From NCBI GenBank assembly GCA_012270885.1, contig JAAXHN010000016.1, positions 1 to 51,868 of the forward strand: 51,868 nt of DNA, given 5' to 3'. A model generated the notes under the pieces. That model was not told the DNA's origin, did no database searches, and saw only the letters and a list, made by a program, of their open reading frames with translations. Below, piece after piece: positions 9,736 through 17,556 of the stretch. How positions within the stretch are numbered: the stretch's first letter is position 1; the number at the start of each line of letters is the position of its first letter. The translations under genes were made by a program, and so were the position numbers. This DNA is from Acidimicrobiia bacterium (GTDB lineage: Bacteria > Actinomycetota > Acidimicrobiia > Spongiisociales > ZC4RG35).

Positions 9736-10972
9736 CATCGCCGATCCGAAGCTGGCTTCCCAGGGCCGGATGCGGGTGGAGTGGGCGGCCAGCCGGATGC
9801 CGGTTCTCTTGTCCGTCAAGAAGGAGTTCTGCTCCGATCGGCCACTGGCCGGACTCCGGGTGGGAGCCAGCCTGCACGTGACGTCGGAGACCGCCAACCT
9901 GATGCTCACCCTCCGGGATGCGGGAGCCGAGTTGTCCCTGTGCGCGTCTAATCCCCTCTCCACGCAGGATGACGTGGCGGCGGCGCTCGTGGCCGAAGGC
10001 CTGGAGGTGATGGCAATCCGCGGGGAGGACTCGGAGCGTTATCACCGCCACATCCAGGACGTACTGGGTCGTTGCCCTGATCTCCTGGTGGATGATGGGG
10101 GAGACCTCATCTCCGCGCTGCACCGGTCCTATCCCGATCTTTCTCCTATGGGCGCCACCGAGGAGACCACCACCGGTGTCAACCGGCTCCGGTCCATGGC
10201 CCGAGAGGGAGCTCTGAGGTTGCCGGTCGTAGCGGTCAACGACTCGGCAACCAAGCATCTGTTCGACAATTACTACGGAACCGGCCAGTCCACCTTGGAC
10301 GGCATCATTCGCTCCACCAACCTGCTTGTGGCCGGCGCCACGGTGGTGGTGGTCGGCTACGGGCGCTGCGGACAGGGCGTCGCCATCCGGGCCGATGGAT
10401 TGGGAGCGCGGGTGATCGTGGTGGAAGTGGACCCGGTGCGGGCCCTGCAGGCGCTCATGGACGGGTTCGCGCTTCTCACCGCCCGGGAGGCAGCATCCCA
10501 GGGCGACATTTTCATCACCGTCACCGGGAACCACCACGTCCTTTCAGGAGAACACCTGGCCCTCATGAAGGACGGGGCGATCCTGGCCAACGCCGGGCAC
10601 TTCGATGTGGAGATCGATGTGGAAACCCTGGCCGACCGGTCGGTGGAGAGACGAACCGTGCGTCCCAATCTGGAGGAATTCCAGATGGGGGACGGTCGAC
10701 GTCTGTACCTGGTGTCGGAAGGCCGGCTCGCCAACCTGGGAGCGGCCGAGGGACATCCCGCCGACGTGATGGACTTGTCGTTCTCCAACCAGGCTCTGGC
10801 TCTCCGGTGGCTTGTCGAAGAACACGACACCCTGGAGCCAGAGGTCTACGTGCTTCCCGCCGAGATCGACCAGGCGGTGGCCCGGATCAAGGTCGCCGCC
10901 CTTGGGGGGAGCCTCGAACAACTCACCCCGTCCCAACGTGTATATATGGCGGGATGGCGGTTCGGCACCTGA
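9725..10972 (+). CDS. ahcY: Adenosylhomocysteinase
   Basis: EETTTGVNRLRSMAREGALRLPVVAVNDSATKHLFDNYYGTGQSTLDGIIRSTN, VVVGYGRCGQGVA, NAGHFDVEID. Confidence 0.95.
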   Translation: MPSDIADPKLASQGRMRVEWAASRMPVLLSVKKEFCSDRPLAGLRVGASLHVTSETANLMLTLRDAGAELSLCASNPLSTQDDVAAALVAEGLEVMAIRGEDSERYHRHIQDVLGRCPDLLVDDGGDLISALHRSYPDLSPMGATEETTTGVNRLRSMAREGALRLPVVAVNDSATKHLFDNYYGTGQSTLDGIIRSTNLLVAGATVVVVGYGRCGQGVAIRADGLGARVIVVEVDPVRALQALMDGFALLTAREAASQGDIFITVTGNHHVLSGEHLALMKDGAILANAGHFDVEIDVETLADRSVERRTVRPNLEEFQMGDGRRLYLVSEGRLANLGAAEGHPADVMDLSFSNQALALRWLVEEHDTLEPEVYVLPAEIDQAVARIKVAALGGSLEQLTPSQRVYMAGWRFGT

Positions 10973-10989
10973 CGGAACAGCCCGAGCGG

Positions 10990-11898
10990 CTATGTGCGCG
11001 CCTCGGAGACCTTGCTTTGAACCAGAAGCACCCCCACCAGTGAAACGGCAATTCCCAGGATCTGCAGACCGGTGAGGACCTGTCCCAGCAGAAACCAGGC
11101 CGCCACCGCTCCCACCACCGGTTGGGTGAGGATGATGATCCCCACCGGGCCCGGACCCGCGTACCGGACGGCTACCACTTCCAGCAACACCGGTAGGGCT
11201 GTCCCCAACACACCCAGGGCCAATAGCCACCACCACTTGGAGGCAAGCAGGTCCATCGGACCCCATCTGCCCAGGGGCATAAGGAGAAGAGCGGCTATCC
11301 CCATCGGGTAGGCGGCGATGGTCAGCGGGTGGAGACGTCCGCCGAGATGGTCCACCACAAGAAGGTAAATGGCCAGGAAAAAAGCCCCTCCCACACCCGC
11401 GGCGATCCCGATCAGGTCCACCCGTTCCCACATCCACGCCTCCACCACCAGGGAGATGCCCAGCACCGTCACCAGTCCCGCCAGCCAGGCAACCGCGGGC
11501 ACACGGATCCCTTTCACCACCTGCGTCCAGACCATCACGGCCAGCACCCCCACGAACTGCAGGGTTATGGCCGGACCGGCGCCCAACCTCTCCAATGCGG
11601 TGAAGAACAGAGGAGGCATCACGGCCATACCGCAACCCATGGCAGCCAGGACCCTGAACTGGCCGCGAGGATGGAGGAGCCTCTTTCGTGCCGCCGCCCC
11701 GAACAGGACCAATCCGGCGATGAGCAGATGACGCTGGGCCAACTCGATAGATGTGTGGTAGTCGAGGAGGTCGATGACCACCACAGCGAAGAATCCGAAC
11801 AGCGACACCACCAACACCGCCAGAAGGATCCCCCGCCGAGCCTCCGGTCTCACATAGCTCAGGTCGGTTTCACCCCCGACAAGTCGGTCTCTGCGCAT
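10990..11898 (-). CDS. EamA/DMT-family transporter
   Basis: 10-TM pattern with two EamA-like halves; ends GLQILGIAVSLVGVLLVQSKV. Confidence 0.85.
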   Translation of the reverse strand: MRRDRLVGGETDLSYVRPEARRGILLAVLVVSLFGFFAVVVIDLLDYHTSIELAQRHLLIAGLVLFGAAARKRLLHPRGQFRVLAAMGCGMAVMPPLFFTALERLGAGPAITLQFVGVLAVMVWTQVVKGIRVPAVAWLAGLVTVLGISLVVEAWMWERVDLIGIAAGVGGAFFLAIYLLVVDHLGGRLHPLTIAAYPMGIAALLLMPLGRWGPMDLLASKWWWLLALGVLGTALPVLLEVVAVRYAGPGPVGIIILTQPVVGAVAAWFLLGQVLTGLQILGIAVSLVGVLLVQSKVSEART

Positions 11899-11917
11899 AG
11901 GAGAGAAGTTACCTTGA

Positions 11918-12421
11918 CGATCAGCCTCAAAGGCCAGCTACTACCAAGCGCCCGGCGCAGTGCACAACGGGCAGTGGGCGCAGAAGAGAAACACCAGTTC
12001 TTGGATCGAGTTCTGCCTCACCGCTCATTACAGACAGACTCGCACCTTGCAACGCCGTATCGAACAGTACGAGGCGCTCTGGGGACGGTGCGAGGACCTT
12101 GCCGCCCGCCACAGATTACCGGATCGAGCGATCGGAGCGCTCTCTGACGCAGCGCGCGGTCGCACCTTATGGCGTTCCCTGTATGTCAAGATAGTTCGTT
12201 CCTCCACAGGCGAAGACATCAGCGATATGACGGGAACCCGCGACCTTTTGGCCATGCACCGAGCCGGACTCCTGGATGCAATCGGAGAGAAACGAGGCCG
12301 TCGCTACCGGGCCACCCTCGAATTGTGGGGGATATGGATGGAGATCCGAACCCAACACCCGTCCTTGAAGGTGGAAGATCCCTATGAAGCCATAAGCGGG
12401 AGACCAACACCGGGAATGTAA
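11918..12421 (+). pseudogene. Truncated Fic-family protein remnant (C-terminal region only, catalytic Fic core absent)
   Basis: In-frame TGA at 11915; YYQAPGAVHNGQWAQKRNTSSWIEFCLTAHYRQTRTLQRRIEQYEALW resembles the segment after the Fic core, followed by a winged-helix-like tail; no HPFxxGNGR in the window. Confidence 0.55.
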
Positions 12422-12431
12422 TGCAGCCAAG

Positions 12432-13166
12432 CTACACCAGTTCCGGGTAGAAGACAAGCACCAACAGGCTCAGGAGATTGAAGCCGGCGTGGGTGAAGAT
12501 GGCCGGGCCCAGCCGACCCCGGCTGATCCGGAGGTGAGCCAGCACTACCCCGAACAGGAAAAGCTGGGGCACAAGCACCGCCGCCGACTCCAACGGCTGG
12601 ACGGAAGAGATTCCCACCAAGTGGAAGGCGGCGAACGCGGCCGCCGATCCGAAGATGACTCCCCGCCTTTGAAACCTGGCCCCCAGGGCGTCGATCAGGA
12701 TTCCACGGAACATCAGTTCCTCCAGGACAGGTCCGATCAGGCCGATCAGGAGGAACAGCGCCATGCGACTGTAGAGACCTCCAATGGCGGCGACTTCTCC
12801 CGAAAGGGCCTGGGGCTCCGTCTCCAGCCCCACCAGGCGGGCCATCGGCAGGAAGACGATGGCCAACGCTACCTGCAGTCCCACTCCCAGTGCCAGCATC
12901 GTCAAGTCTCGACCCTCCACTACGAACCCGAGTCGCCGGTAGTCCCTCTGACGAGTTCTCCCCACCAGCGCCACCGCACCCGCCGTCAACAGAAACTGGC
13001 CCACCAGGGCGTCTATCACCTCGCTGCCGGGGCCGATCCCCAGCCCCAGTATCGAACCGACCAACCCGGCGAAAGCGATCAATGCCAGATCGGGGATGGT
13101 CCACCGACCCTGAGCCACTTGGTCCTGCACTGAACCCAAGGCTAGACCCTCAGTGTCCCCCCGCAT
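12432..13166 (-). CDS. CPBP-family intramembrane metalloprotease
   Basis: GPVLEELMFRGILIDAL, FAAFHLVG, FTHAGFNLLS in a polytopic protein. Confidence 0.88.
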   Translation of the reverse strand: MRGDTEGLALGSVQDQVAQGRWTIPDLALIAFAGLVGSILGLGIGPGSEVIDALVGQFLLTAGAVALVGRTRQRDYRRLGFVVEGRDLTMLALGVGLQVALAIVFLPMARLVGLETEPQALSGEVAAIGGLYSRMALFLLIGLIGPVLEELMFRGILIDALGARFQRRGVIFGSAAAFAAFHLVGISSVQPLESAAVLVPQLFLFGVVLAHLRISRGRLGPAIFTHAGFNLLSLLVLVFYPELV

Positions 13167-13187
13167 CCACCGTCCGGCGCCGCTCGG

Positions 13188-13712
13188 CTAGTAGATCTTC
13201 AACGCCCGGCGGTTCGTCCAGTCCAGCCGGATCAGCTCGCAGGAGTCCGGGAAGCGATCATCCCCGCACAGGCGGCGCAGCATGCGGATCACCCCGCCGT
13301 GGCTGAATACCAGATGGGACCCCTCCCCCAGGCTGTCCAGAAAAACCATGACTCTCTGCAGCATCTGGGAGTGGGACTCTCCCCCGGGGGCGGCGAAGCC
13401 GTCGAAGGCGATCATCTGATCCCGAACTTGCTGGGATATGCCTTCCCAACTCAATCCCTGGAGGTCCCCGAAGTCGAGTTCCCGCAGCGCCGCGGATTGG
13501 ATTGGCTCCCCGTAGGCCAGGCGCGCGGTCTCCAATGCCCGGGAGAGGTCGGAACTCCACACGCCCGCGAAGCTCCGCCCTGTCAGGCTCTCGGCCAGCG
13601 CTCTTGCCTGGCGCTTTCCTCTTTGATTGAGGGGAGTGTCCACCCAACCCTGCAACAAGTGTCTGCGATTCCACTCGGTCTGCCCGTGACGAACCAACCA
13701 GAGCTCCATCAC
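13188..13712 (-). CDS. Histidine phosphatase family protein (alpha-ribazole phosphatase/CobC-like by context)
   Basis: LWLVRHGQTEWNRRHLLQGWVDTPLNQRGKRQA, WSSDLSRALETA, LVFSHGGVIRML; located in a B12 operon. Confidence 0.82.
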   Translation of the reverse strand: MMELWLVRHGQTEWNRRHLLQGWVDTPLNQRGKRQARALAESLTGRSFAGVWSSDLSRALETARLAYGEPIQSAALRELDFGDLQGLSWEGISQQVRDQMIAFDGFAAPGGESHSQMLQRVMVFLDSLGEGSHLVFSHGGVIRMLRRLCGDDRFPDSCELIRLDWTNRRALKIY

Positions 13713-14299
13713 TAGAAATCTATCCCCCGGCGGGCCATGATCCCCCGGTCGAAGGCATGCTTCACTTTCACCATCTCCGTTACGGTGTCGGCCTCCTCAA
13801 CCAAAGCGGCAGGCGCGTCCCTCCCGGTCAGGATCAAGCTGACGTGCCGGGGTCGGGTCCGGATCATCTCCACCACCTCCGCCGGATCGATCCACCCCCA
13901 TCGGATGGGATAGGTGATCTCGTCCAGCAGCACCATTCGGTGCCTTCCCTCGGAGACCAAGCGGCGGGTGAAGGCCCACGCTTCCCTCGCCACCGCCTCG
14001 GTCTCGGACATGTTCTCCGAGTCCCAAGTGAAGCCATCCCCCAACGCCCACCAGTCCACACCCAATCGACGCCCGACCTTCTCTTCCCCCACTTTCCAGT
14101 CGCCCGACTTCAGGAACTGCACCACAGCCACCTTCCATCCCCGGGAGATGGCTCGCAGCATCGTTCCGAAGGCGGCGGTGCTCTTGCCCTTCCCATGGCC
14201 AGTGTTGACCAGAACCAAAGATGGGGCTCGTGCCGATCCCGGACCGGGACGCTCGGTGGGAGGTACATCCTGGGAAGCCATCAAGTCTCCTTCCGCCAA
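13712..14299 (-). CDS. cobO: Cob(I)yrinic acid a,c-diamide adenosyltransferase
   Basis: LVLVNTGHGKGKSTAAFGTMLRAISRGWKVAVVQFLK, RHRMVLLDEITYPI, RPRHVSLILTGRDAPAALVEEADTVTEM. Confidence 0.93.
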   Translation of the reverse strand: MAEGDLMASQDVPPTERPGPGSARAPSLVLVNTGHGKGKSTAAFGTMLRAISRGWKVAVVQFLKSGDWKVGEEKVGRRLGVDWWALGDGFTWDSENMSETEAVAREAWAFTRRLVSEGRHRMVLLDEITYPIRWGWIDPAEVVEMIRTRPRHVSLILTGRDAPAALVEEADTVTEMVKVKHAFDRGIMARRGIDF

Positions 14300-14301
14300 T
14301 C

Positions 14302-15126
14302 CTAACGGTTCTCCATCTCCAGGGAAACGGGCTGTTCGCCCGACTCGTTGTCTGAGCGGAGCGGTATCACCACGACGCCGAACTCGGGGCCGGTTAGCAC
14401 CCGGACCTCGGCGCCATAGTGGTCGCGCAGGGAACGTTCGGTGATCACGGTACGCGGCGGCCCTTCCAGAATGGCCCTCCCTCCCGCCATCATCACCAGA
14501 CGGTCGCAGAACTGAGCGGCCAACGTCAGGTCGTGCAAGGCGCTGATCACCGTCAGATCCTGCTCACGACGTAGCCGATCGACCATCTCCATCATCTGCT
14601 GACCATGGCCGACGTCGAGCGACGACGTAGGCTCATCCAGGATGAGCAGGGGAGCTGCCTGGGTCAAGGCGCGCGCAAGTACCGCTCTCTGCAGTTCGCC
14701 GCCCGACAATTCGTCCAGACGGCGGGTCGAGAGCTTCTCCAAACCCAGGTCCTTCACCGCTTCCCGTGCGATATCCAGGTCGGTACCGGTCTCCCTGCCC
14801 AGCCAACCCATGTGCGCGGTCCGCCCCAGCAACACGTAGTCGGCCACTGCCATCCCCCAGGGAACCACCGGATGCTGGGGAACGACCGCCATCAGTCGAG
14901 CCCGCCGGCGAACCCGAAGGGTTTCCAAGTCGATCCCCCGGTAGACAATCTCTCCCGCCTGGGTCGACACCGCACCGGTTACCGCCCGCAGCAAGGTGGT
15001 CTTCCCGGCCCCGTTCGGGCCAATCAAGCCCAGCCATTCTCCTTCCTCCACAACCAGGCTGACCCCATCAACCACCCGCGCTTCCCCCAGGACCACCGAG
15101 ACGTTCCTCACCTGCAGGCCGGTCAC
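14302..15126 (-). CDS. btuD: Cobalamin ABC transporter ATP-binding protein (FecE/BtuD type)
   Basis: LIGPNGAGKTTLL, LSGGELQRAVLARAL, LLILDEPTSSLD. Confidence 0.9.
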   Translation of the reverse strand: MTGLQVRNVSVVLGEARVVDGVSLVVEEGEWLGLIGPNGAGKTTLLRAVTGAVSTQAGEIVYRGIDLETLRVRRRARLMAVVPQHPVVPWGMAVADYVLLGRTAHMGWLGRETGTDLDIAREAVKDLGLEKLSTRRLDELSGGELQRAVLARALTQAAPLLILDEPTSSLDVGHGQQMMEMVDRLRREQDLTVISALHDLTLAAQFCDRLVMMAGGRAILEGPPRTVITERSLRDHYGAEVRVLTGPEFGVVVIPLRSDNESGEQPVSLEMENR

Positions 15127-16178
15127 TCCAGATCCCCCGAGGTTCGCAGCACCATCAAGAAGAAGGGGCCTCCCAGGAAGGCGGTCACAACCCCGATCGG
15201 GAGTTCAGCGGGGGAGACAACGGTGCGGGCAACCAGATCGGCGGCGGTCAGAAATGCCCCTCCCATCAGCAGAGACAAGGGAATGATCACCCGGTAACTC
15301 CAGCCGGCCAGCAATCGGACGGTATGGGGAACGATGATCCCTACGAAGGCGATGAGGCCACTGACCGAAACCGCCGCCGCGGCGCCCAGGGTGGCGGCCG
15401 CCACCACGACCAACCGGACCACCCGGGGCGACAAACCCAAGGCGGCGGCCTCGTCATCCCCAACGGCCATCACGTCGAGCGACCGTCTGAACACCACCAA
15501 CACCAACCAACTGGCCACCATGTACGGGAGGACCGCGTAGAGGTCGCCCCATCCCACTGTGACCAGCCGGCCAAGGATCCAGCTGTAGACCTCCCGGAGA
15601 GTTCCCACGTTGGTGAGTTGCAGAAAGGTCTGTACCGCGGTGAGGAAAGACGCCACCGCCACTCCGGCCAGCACCAGGGTCGTGGCGCTCCTCTGGGATC
15701 TTCCCCGGGTCCGGGAAAGGCCGTAGGAAAGAGCCACCCCCACCACGGCACCCAAAAAGGCCAGGGGGGCCAAGGGTATCGAGGGGAAGCCCCGGGAACG
15801 GAGGAGAATCGCCAGGGTGGCGCCCAAGCCGGCCCCCGCCGCCACCCCGAGCAGGTAGGGATCGGCCAGCGGGTTGCGGAACACTCCCTGATAGGCGGCC
15901 CCTGCCGCAGCCAGAGTGGCCCCGACCACCGCACCCATCACCGTCCTGGGCATCCGGATCTCCCACAGAATGGTCAACTCCCGGTGCGAGAGCGAGGTCT
16001 CCACCTCCAGGAAAGGCAACCGATCCAACAAAGCGGTCACCACTCCCCCCGCGTCCAGCCCGGCCGGGCCCACCAGGAGAGCGATGCCCAACACCATCAT
16101 CCCCAGGGCCACGCCCAACACCAGCCTCCCCATCCCTACCCGGGAGGGGTGGACCGCGAGTTGGGATGGAGCCAACAC
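15123..16178 (-). CDS. btuC: Cobalamin ABC transporter permease (FecCD/BtuC type)
   Basis: WEIRMPRTVMGAVVGATLAAAGAAYQGVFRNPLADPYLLGVAAGAGLGA, GLIAFVGIIVPHTVRLL. Confidence 0.92.
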   Translation of the reverse strand: MLAPSQLAVHPSRVGMGRLVLGVALGMMVLGIALLVGPAGLDAGGVVTALLDRLPFLEVETSLSHRELTILWEIRMPRTVMGAVVGATLAAAGAAYQGVFRNPLADPYLLGVAAGAGLGATLAILLRSRGFPSIPLAPLAFLGAVVGVALSYGLSRTRGRSQRSATTLVLAGVAVASFLTAVQTFLQLTNVGTLREVYSWILGRLVTVGWGDLYAVLPYMVASWLVLVVFRRSLDVMAVGDDEAAALGLSPRVVRLVVVAAATLGAAAAVSVSGLIAFVGIIVPHTVRLLAGWSYRVIIPLSLLMGGAFLTAADLVARTVVSPAELPIGVVTAFLGGPFFLMVLRTSGDLE

Positions 16179-16179
16179 G

Positions 16180-17250
16180 TTAACCCTTGGCGGCCAACTC
16201 GGCTACGGCGGCAGCGGCCACTTCCAGCAAATCCACGATCCGGGGACCCCAGCGAGAAGCCACGTCGTCATCGAGCTCGATCACAGCCTCGTTCGAGACC
16301 GCGCTCAACACCGACCAGCCGGGACGGGAGGCCACCGTCTCATGGTTCTGGCCGCAGCACAGGGTATCGGCTAGGAAGATCAGATCGGGGTCGACCTCGA
16401 TGATGTACTCCGACGACAGCTGGGGATACCCGAAGCCCTGATCATCGGCGGGATCGGCTATGTTCTCCAGACCCAGCAGGGCGAAGAGCTGTCCTACGAA
16501 GGTGGAGGAGGTGACAGAGTACAGGTTCTGATCCAACTCGTAGTAATAGGTGAATGAGACATCCGGGCCGCCAGCAACTATCTCCCCGATTCGCTCCCGC
16601 ATCGACGATATGAGATCGGCTGCCTGCATGGAGTTGCCGGTAGCCAGACCCAGCTGCTCGATCTGATGCCACACCTCATCCAGAGAGGCAGCGGCCCACT
16701 GAGTCATGGCGGGCGTCCCCAGCGCCTCCAGGGAAGACATGAGATCGCCGGGATCGTAGAAAGCAATCACCAGATCGGGGTCGAAGGCCGAGATGGCCTC
16801 GATGTTGGGAGCGAAGGCGGACAGATCGGTGACCGGCGCCGCCGGCGGGTGGTAGGAATAACTGTCCACGGCCACCACTTGGGGACCGGCGCCGATGGCG
16901 AACAGGATCTCGGTAGTGGTCGCCGACAGCGAGACGATTCGCTCCGGACGGGAGGAGATGGTCACCACTCCCAGCGAATCCTGCACCTCTGCCGGGAAGG
17001 GAGGAGACCCCACAGTAGTGGTGGGGTCTTGGGTGGTAGTGGTCGGGGCCGCCGTAGTGGTCGGAGCCGCCGTAGTGGTCGGAGCCGCCGTAGTGGTCGG
17101 AGCCGCCGTAGTGGTCGGAGCCGCCGTAGTGGAGGTGACATCGGCCGCAGAAGAGTCTTCTCCTCCGCAGGCTCCGAACGCCAGGGCCGACAATGCCAGG
17201 ATCACCAGCCACTTTCCACCCAGACGCTGGGTGCTTACATACATAAACAT
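16180..17250 (-). CDS. btuF: Cobalamin ABC transporter substrate-binding lipoprotein (BtuF-like); start may be the in-frame ATG at 17244
   Basis: Lipobox LALSALAFGACGG, Thr/Ala/Pro linker, then RPERIVSLSATTTEILFAIGAGPQVVAVDSYSYHP; operon led by a cobalamin riboswitch. Confidence 0.88.
   Translation of the reverse strand: MFMYVSTQRLGGKWLVILALSALAFGACGGEDSSAADVTSTTAAPTTTAAPTTTAAPTTTAAPTTTAAPTTTTQDPTTTVGSPPFPAEVQDSLGVVTISSRPERIVSLSATTTEILFAIGAGPQVVAVDSYSYHPPAAPVTDLSAFAPNIEAISAFDPDLVIAFYDPGDLMSSLEALGTPAMTQWAAASLDEVWHQIEQLGLATGNSMQAADLISSMRERIGEIVAGGPDVSFTYYYELDQNLYSVTSSTFVGQLFALLGLENIADPADDQGFGYPQLSSEYIIEVDPDLIFLADTLCCGQNHETVASRPGWSVLSAVSNEAVIELDDDVASRWGPRIVDLLEVAAAAVAELAAKG
17036..17125. repeat. 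Five tandem 18-bp units (gtagtggtcgg[a/g]gccgcc) encoding a Thr/Ala/Pro linker within btuF
   Basis: Five consecutive 18-bp copies, one with a single A/G difference; encodes (APTTTA)n on the minus strand. Confidence 0.95.
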
Positions 17251-17270
17251 CCTCCTTTGAGAGGAGGATG
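17248..17270 (-). promoter_or_regulatory. Candidate riboswitch expression platform: hairpin covering the Shine-Dalgarno and first ATG of btuF
   Basis: Perfect 8-bp inverted repeat catcctcc (17248-17255) / ggaggatg (17263-17270), 7-nt loop; contains GGAGGATG. Confidence 0.75.
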
Positions 17271-17329
17271 AAGGGAGAGTGTCAGACGGGACAACCCCGC
17301 CGACGAACTACACCTTCATCCGAGGTTCA

Positions 17330-17462
17330 TCCGTCATCCCGGGACCAGGCGTCCTGGCTCGTCCCTTTTCGAAAGGGCTTGACAGTTGCGGGACAGCGCC
17401 GGACTTCAACCGGACTTCGCTGCAATCCCTGGGAAAGATCACCTTTGTCGAACGGCGATCGT
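17330..17462 (-). ncRNA. Cobalamin (AdoCbl/B12) riboswitch aptamer
   Basis: Minus strand reads GGTGATCTTTCCCAGGGATTGCAGCGAAGTCCGGTTGAAGTCCGGCGCTGTCCCGCAACTGTCAAGCCCTTTCGAAAAGGGACGAGCCAGGACGCCTGG, matching the conserved GG-TGxAAxxCC...CTGxCCCGCAACTGT...GCCAGGAxxCCTG core. Confidence 0.93.
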
Positions 17463-17467
17463 CGACA

Positions 17468-17473
17468 ATTATA
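17468..17473 (-). promoter_or_regulatory. Putative -10 element (TATAAT) for the riboswitch/btu transcript
   Basis: attata on the plus strand, just upstream of the aptamer on the minus strand; no strong -35 seen. Confidence 0.5.
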
Positions 17474-17556
17474 CCACCGCCGCCTGCCCGGAGGGAACGA
17501 CCCGGTCCTTTTTCGAAGAGCCCACCCTCCGGAGCGGCTACCAACCGTCCCCCTCC

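Noticed and set aside
15324-16403. 359-aa plus-strand ORF
   Set aside because: Antisense to btuC/btuF; extremely His/Gln/Gly/Arg-rich shadow translation
17036-17125. Regular short repeats considered as a CRISPR or minisatellite
   Set aside because: No spacers; in-frame 18-bp units encode a Thr/Ala/Pro linker in btuF
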